Source: Rhodobacter aestuarii
Lineage (GTDB): Bacteria; Pseudomonadota; Alphaproteobacteria; Rhodobacterales; Rhodobacteraceae
Length of the DNA stretch: 40,277 nt
Assembly (NCBI RefSeq): GCF_900156655.1
Contig: NZ_FTOG01000017.1
Coordinates: 1-40,277 of the forward strand
Reading direction: 5' to 3'
Part shown: positions 16,720 through 24,536 of the stretch, piece after piece
Numbering within the stretch: the first letter of the stretch is position 1
How the letters are laid out: every line of letters starts with the position of its first letter
The notes under the pieces: generated by a model
The model's database searches: none
Seen by the model: only the letters and a program-made list of their open reading frames with translations
Told to the model about the DNA's origin: nothing
Program-made: the position numbers and the translations under genes

Positions 16720-17745
16720 TTAGCGAATGGTGTCCCCGCGCTGGATCACCGGTTCCAATTCGATGATCTCGCCCCCCGGTCCGGGGTTTGCCGCGCGCGC
16801 GGCCACGATCTCGGCGGCTTTGGAGCCAATCTCGCGGCGGCAGGCATCCATCGTTGCCAATTGGCGCGGCAGCCCTGCCAAAAGTTCCACCCCGTTAAAC
16901 CCGGCCAAGCCAAGTTGGCCCGGCACATCAAGGCCCTTTTCGAGGCAGTAAATCAGCCCGCCCGCCCCGATCATATCGTTCGAGTAATAGAGGAAATCGA
17001 TGTCCGGGGTGCGCGCGAGCATGGCCTCGGTCATTTCGCGGCCTTTAAGCAGCGCAGAGCCGCCCGAATAAAACTCGGTATCGGTCAGCGTGATCCCCGC
17101 TTGCGCCAGCCCCTCGTTGAAGCCTTCAAGCCGTTTGCGGGCACGATGATCCTCGGGCATTTTGGTGCCAAGGAAGCCGATCTTGCGATAGCCCGCAGCC
17201 ACAATGGCCTCGGCCATCTGCCGCCCGGCGCGGCGGTGCGAAATGCCTACCACGGCATCCACACCCGGCCCGTCGACATCCATGATCTCAACCACCGGCA
17301 CGCCCGCATTTTCGAGCATCGCCCGCGAGCCTGCGGAATGCTCCAGCCCGGCAATGATCACGCCAGAGGGCCGCCAAGACAGCATTTCATAAAGAACCCG
17401 TTCTTCTTTTTCGGGCGAATAATCGGTCACGCCCACCACGGGTTGCAGCCCGGTGTCTTCCAAAACGGCAGAAATGCCCGAGAGAACTTCGGGAAACACA
17501 AGGTTCGAGAGCGAGGGAATAATCACACCCACAAGGTTCACCCGCTGCGAGGCCAGCGCGCCGGCGATTTTGTTGGGCACATAGCCAAGCGTGCGCGCGG
17601 CTTCGAGCACCTTTTCTCGCGTGGCTTCTGAGACATCGCCCCGGTTGCGCAGCACCCGGCTCACAGTCATTTCCGAGACGCCCGAGGCTTCGGAAACATC
17701 GCGCAGGGTCAGGGGGCGGCGGGTGTCGTTGGGCGAACGGCTCAA
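16720..17745 (-). CDS. LacI-family transcriptional regulator
   Basis: A 341-residue repressor. The N-terminal HTH is LTLRDVSEASGVSEMTVSRV, with the hinge helix near VPNKIAGALAS. The periplasmic-binding-protein-like effector domain runs from LVGVIIPSLSNLVFPEVL to the end. Overall it resembles the GntR (gluconate) branch, but the effector is not certain. The start is a TTG at 17745 with AAAGGA six bases upstream; an ATG at 17811 would add 22 residues before the usual N-terminus and has no binding site. No sugar-catabolism gene is adjacent, so targets other than itself are elsewhere. Confidence 0.87.
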   Translation of the reverse strand: MSRSPNDTRRPLTLRDVSEASGVSEMTVSRVLRNRGDVSEATREKVLEAARTLGYVPNKIAGALASQRVNLVGVIIPSLSNLVFPEVLSGISAVLEDTGLQPVVGVTDYSPEKEERVLYEMLSWRPSGVIIAGLEHSAGSRAMLENAGVPVVEIMDVDGPGVDAVVGISHRRAGRQMAEAIVAAGYRKIGFLGTKMPEDHRARKRLEGFNEGLAQAGITLTDTEFYSGGSALLKGREMTEAMLARTPDIDFLYYSNDMIGAGGLIYCLEKGLDVPGQLGLAGFNGVELLAGLPRQLATMDACRREIGSKAAEIVAARAANPGPGGEIIELEPVIQRGDTIR

Positions 17746-17820
17746 GAGAGTTCCTTTCAAAGACAATCCCTTCTGATAGCGCCAAAACTTTCGCTTGCGC
17801 AAGAGTGCCATGGGGTCTAC

Positions 17821-17832
17821 GTTATCGCTAAC
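17821..17832. promoter_or_regulatory. Operator-like palindrome before the LacI-family gene
   Basis: GTTATCGCTAAC has symmetric GTTA/TAAC arms around a CG-centred core, the usual form of a LacI/GntR-type operator. It lies about 76 bp upstream of the TTG start, where autoregulation would be expected. Confidence 0.55.
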
Positions 17833-17910
17833 AATTGCGACACCACAGCGCGGTGTCTATAAAACCTCCGAAGCAGCGCCCGGAAACAAGCGCGTCACGG
17901 AGTGTAAGAC

Positions 17911-17939
17911 GGGGGAGCCGTGGGCCAATGCGCTCCCCC
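17911..17939 (-). terminator. Possible terminator after the acyltransferase gene
   Basis: An 8-bp perfect stem GGGGGAGC / GCTCCCCC with a 13-base loop lies downstream of the acyltransferase stop on the minus strand. The following bases (GTCTTAC) are poor in T, so termination strength is doubtful. Confidence 0.35.
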
Positions 17940-18012
17940 AACTACTTCCTCAAAATATCTCGTGATGCATTCCCGTATGGCGCAAGATCGGAATTTTGTC
18001 AGGCAATGACCT

Positions 18013-18996
18013 TCAAAACGGCGCATAGAGCCGTTTGGTTCCAAACAGGGCGGAAGAGAGGCGCAGCGCATCTAGGGCGCGCGAACTTGCCACGCCGCCG
18101 ATACAGGCAAGCGACACTGTGGTGAGCGTGAACAGAAGTCCTGTGGGATCAATCCCGAGGAAGCGCGCAGCGAGAGGTTTCATTGCGACAACAAAGAAGG
18201 CGTGGGTAATCAGCAAGATCAGTGTGTTTCTGCCGATGAACGCAAAGAGGCGAACGATCATATTTGGCAAAATCGCTGCGAGGTTTGTGAACACGCCAAT
18301 GATGCCCAGAACCCATGCGATCTGAAGGAAGGAGAACTCTTTTAGACCTGAATGGTTCAGAATCAAACACGTCGCGATAGCGAGGATGGACAGCCAGATG
18401 TTCTGCTTAACATCTTGTTTTAGAGCTGCAATTGTTAGGCCAATCAGGAAAAACGCGGGCGCGGATTGCCGAACAATACCAAGTTGAACGGCACCCCCCA
18501 AAAGCAACACGGCTCCGAACCAGACGATCCGATCATCTTCGAATAATTTGCGAGACGCTGCACGCGACACCGCGAAGCTAAGCTGGATCACGATCAGTGC
18601 ATGTACGAACCAAAACGCACCGATCGGCTGGACGAACACACTGAAGATGAAACTTCTCGCATCCGAGGCGGCTTCGTTGCTTGTTGGCAGGCCAATGCGG
18701 GCAGAGATCAGCAGCCCTAAAAGATAGAGTGGTTCAAAGACCATGTAAGGCACAATAAGCCGACGCAGCAGCGGAGTGGTGATCGCTTTCCCTTTGACCC
18801 GATCAAAGAAGAAGAACCCGGAAACAACTAGGAATGCGGGCATGTGGAAAGAATAGATCCAGCCGACGAGTTCAAGCTGGATATCTCGCAGGGTCCCAAT
18901 GTGCCCGACGTGCCCATAAATCATCAGCACGATCAAAACACCCTTCAGGAAATCTATCCCGCTATCGCGTGCGTCGGCCGGAGTGGAAGGAGCCAT
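18013..18996 (-). CDS. Acyltransferase 3 family membrane protein
   Basis: A 327-residue integral membrane protein with about ten hydrophobic segments. The family signature is at the N-terminus: RDSGIDFLKGVLIVLMIYGH with the conserved His, then YSFHMPAFLVVSGFFFFDR. Members transfer acetyl or other acyl groups to sugars of LPS, exopolysaccharide or peptidoglycan. The start ATG 18996 has AAGGAAAG upstream. Its base composition appears lower in GC than the neighbouring glycan genes, and it lies beside a tRNA, so acquisition by transfer is possible. The substrate is unknown. Confidence 0.82.
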   Translation of the reverse strand: MAPSTPADARDSGIDFLKGVLIVLMIYGHVGHIGTLRDIQLELVGWIYSFHMPAFLVVSGFFFFDRVKGKAITTPLLRRLIVPYMVFEPLYLLGLLISARIGLPTSNEAASDARSFIFSVFVQPIGAFWFVHALIVIQLSFAVSRAASRKLFEDDRIVWFGAVLLLGGAVQLGIVRQSAPAFFLIGLTIAALKQDVKQNIWLSILAIATCLILNHSGLKEFSFLQIAWVLGIIGVFTNLAAILPNMIVRLFAFIGRNTLILLITHAFFVVAMKPLAARFLGIDPTGLLFTLTTVSLACIGGVASSRALDALRLSSALFGTKRLYAPF

Positions 18997-19162
18997 CACT
19001 TTCTTTCCTTTTTTCAAGGTAGCTGTGAGGACGGGTAGGGTAATGAATTGGAGGCCGCACACCTGATAGCAACCGCCTCGCGCGCAACCTTAGGTTGCCG
19101 GCGTCACTTGAATCAAGCGACATCGCTGCGGTGAATTGAACATGAGACGGCACTCAGGAGGC

Positions 19163-19191
19163 TTGCGTTCATAGACATATCGCCGCAATAA
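19163..19191 (+). promoter_or_regulatory. Candidate promoter of tRNA-Arg
   Basis: TTGCGT and CAATAA are separated by 17 bases, about 20 bp upstream of the tRNA. Both boxes are imperfect. Any read-through from here would enter the left-end genes of the integrated element. Confidence 0.35.
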
Positions 19192-19212
19192 AGCGCTATC
19201 TTGGTTTAACGT

Positions 19213-19289
19213 GGCCCCGTGGCTCAACTGGATAGAGCAGCCCCCTCCTAAGGGGCAGGTTGCAGGTTCAAATCCTGCCGGGGTCACCA
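19213..19289 (+). tRNA. tRNA-Arg (anticodon CCT)
   Basis: A complete cloverleaf. The acceptor GGCCCCG pairs with CGGGGTC, the D-stem is GCTC/GAGC, and the anticodon stem GCCCC/GGGGC encloses the loop CTCCTAA with anticodon CCT. The T-arm is GCAGG-TTCAAAT-CCTGC, and CCA is encoded at 19287-19289. It reads AGG codons. Its 3' half (from the anticodon stem on) is the attachment site of the element to its right, and the integration restored a full gene. Confidence 0.96.
19244..19289 (+). repeat. attL (46-bp direct repeat in tRNA-Arg)
   Basis: Runs from CCTCCTAAGG in the anticodon arm to the CCA end. It is identical base for base to 30534-30579. The flanking bases differ on both sides, which fixes the repeat at 46 bp. 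Confidence 0.95.
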
Positions 19290-19303
19290 AAAAAACCAAT
19301 GAC

Positions 19304-19810
19304 TTGCGCCTAGCGCGCGGCGCATCAATCCCGCTCAATATCTGTGGTGCGCCACAGATACCGCCGAAAACGGTTCGTTCGGATACTCTGAAAAATGAAA
19401 ACCCCGGCGCGCTGGCGGGCGCAACCGGGGCAGAATTCGAAGCATCTATCTTCAAGACCAAAGAATACCGGCTTCGAGCTGAGTGGGCAAGAGCCGTCTG
19501 GTTCGCGCTCGACCATTGCCACCCCGAGGACGCTGCGCAGATCTGCGCGGGCTTTCTCGACAGCCTGAGCACCCAAGGCCCGTCCGTAAGTCATCCTTTC
19601 GGCATGACCTCGGGTGAAGCAATGATTTGGGCTGACTGCGCCCCGATTCACGAGTTGGCCGCCTATGTCGCCGCAGGGCTCGATCGTCTGCGCGGTCTCG
19701 CGCTCGCCAAGTCTGCGCGCAAACGCCTGTTCTGGGCGCTCTGGCAGGGCTTTGATCCTGAGGACCGACGCGCCTTCCTTGCCCAAGTTAAGGCGAGGGC
19801 CGTGCAATGA
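19304..19810 (+). CDS. Conserved-looking hypothetical protein at the left end of the satellite
   Basis: I do not recognise the family. The frame encodes a soluble protein rich in Ala, Trp and Arg (EYRLRAEWARAVWFALDHC; PFGMTSGEAMIWADCAPI; RKRLFWALWQGFDPEDRRAF). The start is uncertain: there is no ATG before 19604, a TTG lies at 19304 and a CTG at 19388, and no good ribosome binding site is seen. Recognisable protein-like sequence begins near 19430. The stop overlaps the next ATG (ATGA), which supports it as a real coding region. Transcription may come from the tRNA promoter. Confidence 0.6.
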   Translation: MRLARGASIPLNICGAPQIPPKTVRSDTLKNENPGALAGATGAEFEASIFKTKEYRLRAEWARAVWFALDHCHPEDAAQICAGFLDSLSTQGPSVSHPFGMTSGEAMIWADCAPIHELAAYVAAGLDRLRGLALAKSARKRLFWALWQGFDPEDRRAFLAQVKARAVQ

Positions 19811-20064
19811 CCATTCAAAGTCAGATCACGCCCTGTCTCGAAGAACTGCTGTGGAGTTGGCCGAGCGTTATCAGGCACGCTCAAGACGGCTGGGCTCGCG
19901 GATTTGCTCTGAGCATCGCCAAACAATCCCGCCGTAAGAATTGGCAGCCCTCGGTTAAGCAACTGGAAATCATGCAGCGCATGGTGGCCGAGCTTTACCG
20001 TCCGCCAGCGCCCGAGGAAGCCGACGACTGGAACCCGATCGAGGAGGACGACGAAGGCGTCTGA
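19807..20064 (+). CDS. Small hypothetical protein
   Basis: 85 residues, ATG overlapping the previous stop by four bases. Features: an N-terminal segment rich in Trp (ELLWSWPSVIRHAQDGWARG), a basic stretch (AKQSRRKNWQPSVKQLEIMQRMVAELY) and an acidic tail (EEADDWNPIEEDDEGV). No family is recognised. A nucleic-acid or protein-binding accessory role is possible, but nothing shows it. Confidence 0.65.
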   Translation: MTIQSQITPCLEELLWSWPSVIRHAQDGWARGFALSIAKQSRRKNWQPSVKQLEIMQRMVAELYRPPAPEEADDWNPIEEDDEGV

Positions 20065-20213
20065 GCAGTTTTGAACCTGTGTCGTTTGGACGGTTCAGAC
20101 GGTGGCGCTCGACACAGAAATGGCCTGCCACGGGGCATCCCATAGGCCAACCGCAGCCCGAAAGCTCGAAGCGGGGGATCGGCACCAGACCCGGTGTCGC
20201 AAGTAGCGAGCAA

Positions 20214-20339
20214 GCCCGAGGCGGGGTCATACGACCTCGGGCGCCCAGAAGCGATGGACCGGCTCCGTTGAGCAGATCTTCACGCAGAGGGCTAGGGACC
20301 AACCTGTGCCAAGCGCACGGGCTGGTCTCCCTATGCCCT
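20214..20339 (+). other. Structured non-coding segment upstream of the terminase genes
   Basis: Between 20065 and 20386 no gene is supported, but two strong inverted repeats occur. The first is GCCCGAGG / CCTCGGGC (20214-20221 with 20235-20242, 13-base loop). The second is a long imperfect hairpin 20288-20339: AGGGC pairs with GCCCT, then TAGGGACCA pairs with TGGTCTCCCTA with two unpaired bases, and an inner GTGC/GCAC stem. No T-tract follows. Candidate roles are a DNA packaging start site near terS or a structured RNA. Confidence 0.45.
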
Positions 20340-20386
20340 TCGCTCCGAACCTCACCATTGAGCAGAACAGAATAGGATAGAGAAAC

Positions 20387-20593
20387 ATGAACGCGATGAC
20401 ACGAAACGAGACATGGCAGAGGATTGGTGATCTGGCCGATCGGGTGCGCCGCCTTTGCCCGGATCACCGCAACCCCGAACGCTTCCACATTGAGAAGAGC
20501 GAGATCGAACACGAGCTTCGCCGCCTCGCTTCGGTCGCGGGTCCTTCTGGCGAAGCAGCGATACGGGTAATTCGCACCCCGACGCATGGCTAG
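20387..20593 (+). CDS. Small hypothetical protein
   Basis: 68 residues, starting MNAMTRNETWQRIGDLADRV, with a helical centre (HIEKSEIEHELRRLASVAG). No family is recognised. It lies 49 bp before the terminase small subunit start. The start ATG has a weak purine-rich leader; an in-frame ATG three codons later is an alternative. Confidence 0.5.
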   Translation: MNAMTRNETWQRIGDLADRVRRLCPDHRNPERFHIEKSEIEHELRRLASVAGPSGEAAIRVIRTPTHG

Positions 20594-20642
20594 CTGGCGA
20601 GATTTAGAACACTAAAATCAAACAGTTGAGATAGGTTTAGCC

Positions 20643-21152
20643 GTGACACTCTTCCAGACATTGCCAGATGCAGCGCCCGCCGAAATGACGAAATCGGCCT
20701 TCGCGGGTCATATCGGCGTGTCGAAAGGCCGGATTTCCCAGATGATCCGCGACGGTCTGCCAATTCTCGACAATGGCCGCGTTCCGGTCGAGGCCGCCAC
20801 CGCCTGGTATCACGCCAATGTCCGGCATAGTGCCCAGACTGCCAAAAAGTCGGCCGACGATCTGGCGCAGGTTAAGCGTGAGCGCGAGGAAGCGCACCGC
20901 GATCTTCTGCGCCTTCAGGTCGAGGAAAAGGCCGGGCGTCTGATTGACCGACGCGCCGCCGAAGCCGCGATCTTCGAGCGCGCAAGGGCCGAGCGTGACG
21001 CCCATCTCGCATGGTGTAGTCGCATCGCGCCCCTGATTGCGACCGAAACCGGCTGCAATCTCGCCACTCTCTTCGCGGCGCTTGACCGGGAAATGCGCGC
21101 CCACCTGGAAGAGCTGGCGTCCCTTTCGATCGAGGAGCTTCCAAATGCTTGA
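20643..21152 (+). CDS. Phage terminase small subunit (Nu1-like DNA packaging protein)
   Basis: 169 residues. An N-terminal winged-helix of the Nu1/DNA-packaging type (KSAFAGHIGVSKGRISQMIR, then GLPILDNGRVPVEAATAWY) would recognise the packaging site. It is followed by a long charged helix (KREREEAHRDLLRLQVEEKAG) and a C-terminal oligomerisation and TerL-contact region. The GTG at 20643 is used; ATG 20685, which begins the HTH, is an alternative. Its last eight bases overlap the terL start, as in lambda-like packaging modules. Confidence 0.82.
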   Translation: MTLFQTLPDAAPAEMTKSAFAGHIGVSKGRISQMIRDGLPILDNGRVPVEAATAWYHANVRHSAQTAKKSADDLAQVKREREEAHRDLLRLQVEEKAGRLIDRRAAEAAIFERARAERDAHLAWCSRIAPLIATETGCNLATLFAALDREMRAHLEELASLSIEELPNA

Positions 21153-22962
21153 TGCCCGCGCAATCGCTGATGCCGCTTGGCGCTCTGGTCTGCGACCGGA
21201 ACCTCAAATCACAGTTTCGGAATGGTCTGATCGGTTCCGGCGCCTGCCCTCGACCTCGGCCGAGCCCGGCCGCTGGCGCACAAACCGGACTCCCTATCTT
21301 CGCGAGATCATGGACGCGCTTTCCGTTGCCTCCCCGGTCGAGCGGGTGGTGATCATGAAGGGCGCCCAGACCGGGGGCACCGAGGCGGGGCTGAACTTCC
21401 TCGGCTATGTGATCTGCAACGCGCCCGGTCTCGCGATGCTTGTCATGCCTTCGATCGACATGGTGCGCCGCAACACCCGAACCCGGATCGACCCGTTTTT
21501 TGAGATCGTGCCGGAAATCGCTGCCCGCGTCGTGCCGGCAAAGAGCCGCGAGGCTGGCAACACGGCCACCCACAAACGGTTCACTGGGGGCGAGCTCGTG
21601 ATGACCGGGGCGAATGCTGCGTCCTCTCTGCGCTCGACCCCGGCCCGCTTCCTGGTCATGGACGAGATCGACGCCTTCCCGCTCGACGTTGAGGGCGAAG
21701 GCGACCCGATCGCGCTGGCGATCCAGCGCACCGTTACCTATCGCGGCCGCCGCAAGATCCTTATGATCAGCACCCCGACGATCAAGGGCTTCAGCCGGAT
21801 CGAGGCCGCCTATCAGGAATCGGATCAGCGGCGCTTCTTCGTCAATTGCCTGCATTGCAGCCATGCATTCGTCATTGGCTGGCAAACTATCAAATGGCCG
21901 AAGGGTAAGCCAGAAGCTGCCGCCTGCGTTTGCCCTGAATGCGGCAGCCTGCACGAAGAACGGGACAAGCCAGCGATGCTGCAACGCGGGGAATGGCGCG
22001 CTACTGCGGCGGGCGACGGGCGCACACAGGGTTATCACCTGCCTGCGCTTCTCTCACCCTTCGAAACATGGGCCGAGATCGCGTCCGAGCATAGCCGGGT
22101 CGCCGCCGATCCTGCCCGCCTTAAATCGTGGATCAACACAAAGCTGGGCGAGACATGGGAAGAGGAAGCCGCCCAGACGGTCGATTCCGGTGCTCTGTCC
22201 CGCCGTGTCGAGCATTGGGGTGAGGCTCTGCCGCCCGGCGTGGCCGTCATCACGGCCGGGATCGACACCCAAGACGAATGGCTGGCGGTCGAGCTTGTGG
22301 GATGGGGTTCGGGTGAAGAGAGCTGGTCGCTTGGCTGGCACCGCCTTTATGGCGATCTGACCGGCCCCGCGATCTGGGCCGACCTCGACAAGCTGCTGTC
22401 CCAGACCTTCGTCCACCCTCTGGCGGGCCCGTTGCCGGTCGCGGCCGCCTGCATGGACAGCGGCGGGCACCACACGCAAAGGGTGCTAGAATGGACCGCC
22501 GCCCGCCATGGCCGCCGCATCTATGCCACCAAAGGCGGATCGCAGGCCGCCCGCGCGGCATGGCCGCACAAGCCGACTTTTTCCAAGACCGGCAAGCTGC
22601 CCGTCTATGTGATCGGCGTCGACACGATCAAGGAAGTCGTCTTCGCGCGCCTGGCAAAGGCCGAGGCCGGGCCTGGCTTCTGTCATGTGCCAGCGGGCCG
22701 CGAACCCGCGTGGTTCGCCGAAATGGTGGCCGAGAAGCCATTCACCACCTATTCCAAAGGGCGAGCGATTCGCGAATGGCGTAAGAAGGCCAGCGAGCGC
22801 AACGAGGCTTTCGACTGCCGTGTTTATGCTGCCGCTGCACTGGAGGCGCTTAAGATTGGCGGGTTCAGCGTGGATCAAGAGGCTGTGCGGATTTCCGGCA
22901 GCGTCCGAATCGCTGAAACAAGTGCCCTAGCAAGAGTGAAATCGCAGTGGATGACGCGATGA
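21145..22962 (+). CDS. Phage terminase large subunit (GpA type)
   Basis: 605 residues. An ATPase-nuclease that cuts and pumps DNA into the prohead. The variant Walker A region is GAQTGGTEAGLN (73-84), Walker B is RFLVMDEIDAFP (168-179), and the coupling motif is STPT. A zinc-binding insert has CLHC and CVCPEC. The C-terminal RNase H-like nuclease domain begins near ITAGIDTQDEWLAVELVGW, with DSGGHH further on. All key parts are present and the length is full. ATG 21145 has GAGGAG eight bases upstream. Unlike lambda, no portal gene follows directly; a minus-strand regulatory block lies between. Confidence 0.93.
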   Translation: MLDARAIADAAWRSGLRPEPQITVSEWSDRFRRLPSTSAEPGRWRTNRTPYLREIMDALSVASPVERVVIMKGAQTGGTEAGLNFLGYVICNAPGLAMLVMPSIDMVRRNTRTRIDPFFEIVPEIAARVVPAKSREAGNTATHKRFTGGELVMTGANAASSLRSTPARFLVMDEIDAFPLDVEGEGDPIALAIQRTVTYRGRRKILMISTPTIKGFSRIEAAYQESDQRRFFVNCLHCSHAFVIGWQTIKWPKGKPEAAACVCPECGSLHEERDKPAMLQRGEWRATAAGDGRTQGYHLPALLSPFETWAEIASEHSRVAADPARLKSWINTKLGETWEEEAAQTVDSGALSRRVEHWGEALPPGVAVITAGIDTQDEWLAVELVGWGSGEESWSLGWHRLYGDLTGPAIWADLDKLLSQTFVHPLAGPLPVAAACMDSGGHHTQRVLEWTAARHGRRIYATKGGSQAARAAWPHKPTFSKTGKLPVYVIGVDTIKEVVFARLAKAEAGPGFCHVPAGREPAWFAEMVAEKPFTTYSKGRAIREWRKKASERNEAFDCRVYAAAALEALKIGGFSVDQEAVRISGSVRIAETSALARVKSQWMTR

Positions 22963-23076
22963 GGTGAAAGCGAATTCTTGACAAACATTTTCAAAAGTGA
23001 CTCACAAGGATTCTTGCGCGAGTCTTTAAAATATACTACATACGAGATGCGCACGGGAGCCTGACATCTATGGCGT

Positions 23077-23092
23077 CGGGGCTACGGCCCCG
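23077..23092. other. UACG-tetraloop hairpin between convergent genes
   Basis: CGGGGC-TACG-GCCCCG, a 6-bp stem closed by a C(UACG)G tetraloop, an especially stable type. It lies between terL and the convergent DUF3800 gene. No T-tract follows on either strand, so it may mark mRNA 3' ends and not act as a classical terminator. Confidence 0.45.
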
Positions 23093-23100
23093 CCCGGCGT

Positions 23101-23853
23101 CTACCTTCTCACCAGATCGTTTCTGAACCTGTCGCGTGGGTGATGAACAATGCCGTGCCCCTGTATCGACCCGTCTGGTTTGCGCCGAATTCTAGGTTTC
23201 AGGATTGCTGCCAGTTCTCCGTCTTTGGTCGAGTAGGCACGGTGAATCGCGCCTGCCACGAAGTCGGCTAGTTGGATGCCGATCGAATGACAGGAGTCTT
23301 GTAAGAACAGGCCCTCTATAAACCGGTCATAGCCAGACACGGTGCTACCAGTGCCGCTGGTCAAATTGTCATGATGGGCTCTGAACAGCCGATCATTGTC
23401 ACGGCCGCGATGGTCCGCGATGGTGACCCCGAGACTTTTGTGATCCTGCAAGAAATACTGGAACCGTTCTGAGAGCGGCTTGTACGCAAAGTGATAAAGC
23501 TCTTGCTGGTCGGTCACTGAGGCGTATTCAAAAGCCGCCCCAATGTCGGTAACGCAAGCAATGATCGTAAGCGGAGAGCGCGCGATAATGTGTGCAAAAG
23601 TCTGGCTGAGCGCCTTCCGTTCTGCCGCATTTTTTCCAAGCATTGGGTTCTCTGCTGAGGAATTATGCGGGGAGAAGTAGCGCCACTTCAATTCCCCACG
23701 CAGTGCGTTTGATGTGCAGAAGCCTCGCACATCGTTTGCAATCCCGCGCCAGTCGGCATCTCGGATTATGACCGCGCCCAACGTGAAGTAGGGCCGATCG
23801 GGGTTCGGGCGAGACGGTGGTGTGCCGCTTTCGTCAATGAAGCAAAGGTGCAT
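23101..23853 (-). CDS. DUF3800 domain protein
   Basis: 250 residues. The motif FIDESGTP at residues 5-12, the central TIADHRGRDND and the C-terminal IGIQLADFVAGAIH are typical of DUF3800, predicted to have an RNase H-like nuclease fold with acidic metal ligands. These proteins are frequent in phages, islands and defence loci, but their biochemistry is not established. Here the gene is separated from the XRE unit by 134 bp and is not part of head assembly. It could be cargo (anti-phage or anti-helper) or a processing nuclease. Confidence 0.8.
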   Translation of the reverse strand: MHLCFIDESGTPPSRPNPDRPYFTLGAVIIRDADWRGIANDVRGFCTSNALRGELKWRYFSPHNSSAENPMLGKNAAERKALSQTFAHIIARSPLTIIACVTDIGAAFEYASVTDQQELYHFAYKPLSERFQYFLQDHKSLGVTIADHRGRDNDRLFRAHHDNLTSGTGSTVSGYDRFIEGLFLQDSCHSIGIQLADFVAGAIHRAYSTKDGELAAILKPRIRRKPDGSIQGHGIVHHPRDRFRNDLVRR

Positions 23854-23987
23854 TGCGAATCCAAATGACGGTCGAGTGGAAAAACAATTCGCGATCGACT
23901 ATGACACCTGTAGCGTTGACAGGAAATGCAATTTGGGGTCGCTATACTGCCCCGATCACCCCCCAGCGCTTTTCTCGGATGCAGCGC

Positions 23988-24218
23988 TCAATCGCTTTGT
24001 TCGGAATCGTATCTCAAATAAGTTCCGATGTCTGCGAGTGCGTTGCATAGCTTTGAGGCCGTTTCGTGATCAAGTATCAGGAACTTGTCGTCAATCTTGA
24101 TATAGAGCTGCGGACCGTTGCCCAAAGCACCTGAGGTTCCGGCTTCCAAAAAGACCTGGTCCCCGCCCTTTTCCCATTGGTCTTTGATCGTGCCTTCGAA
24201 ATACGTTGTCGTTCCCAA
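23988..24218 (-). CDS. Small hypothetical protein coupled to the XRE gene
   Basis: 76 residues, soluble, with beta-rich sequence (TTYFEGTIKDQWEKGGDQVF; PQLYIKIDDKFLILD) and an acidic C-terminus. The start is a TTG with AAAGGGGG six to seven bases before it, and the gene begins one base after the XRE stop, so the two are co-transcribed. No family is recognised. It might modulate the repressor or be a toxin-antitoxin-like partner, but no known toxin motif is seen. Confidence 0.6.
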   Translation of the reverse strand: MGTTTYFEGTIKDQWEKGGDQVFLEAGTSGALGNGPQLYIKIDDKFLILDHETASKLCNALADIGTYLRYDSEQSD

Positions 24219-24219
24219 T

Positions 24220-24447
24220 CTAGGCCCCCTTTCTCAACCTTACCCCAGCCCCGCCGCCGTTCTCGGGGATGAACTCTACGCCAGCCGCCTCAAGCGCGGC
24301 CTTGATCGTGGCAACCGTGCCTTCGCGCACTTCCTCGCCCCGCTCAAGTCGCGAAACGGTTCCCTGCGAAACCCCAGCAAGTGCCGCCAATTCGCGGACC
24401 CCAAGGCCGGTTGCAGCTCTAGCCATACGGCATTGCGCGGCGTTCAT
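24220..24447 (-). CDS. XRE-family repressor
   Basis: 75 residues, almost entirely one Cro/CI-type HTH: ARAATGLGVRELAALAGVSQ then GTVSRLERGEEVREGTVATI. Its ATG abuts a perfect palindrome (24448-24464), and a second copy lies at 24497-24513, so it very probably represses itself and the divergent gene at 24537. By position it is the candidate master repressor (Stl-like role) of the satellite, released by a helper factor or by damage. That role is inference. Confidence 0.82.
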   Translation of the reverse strand: MNAAQCRMARAATGLGVRELAALAGVSQGTVSRLERGEEVREGTVATIKAALEAAGVEFIPENGGGAGVRLRKGA

Positions 24448-24513
24448 TTATAACCCTGTTATAATTTCTCTTGACGCCATGACGCCACGGTGGGAAATAT
24501 AACCCTGTTATAA
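24448..24513. promoter_or_regulatory. Bidirectional switch with two operator palindromes
   Basis: TTATAACCCTGTTATAA (24448-24464) is a perfect TTATAAC-N3-GTTATAA palindrome. ATATAACCCTGTTATAA (24497-24513) is the same site with one changed base. The centre-to-centre distance is 49 bp. TTGACG at 24471-24476 is a plus-strand -35 candidate, and the second operator overlaps the -10 region. The first operator touches the XRE start codon. Confidence 0.8.
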
Positions 24514-24536
24514 AATCCACGCAAGGAAGCAACGCT

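Noticed and set aside
23916-23948. TTGACA and TATACT on the plus strand as a strong promoter
   Set aside because: Both boxes are near perfect, but the spacer is 21 bases, too long for sigma-70, and only minus-strand genes lie downstream for 580 bases.
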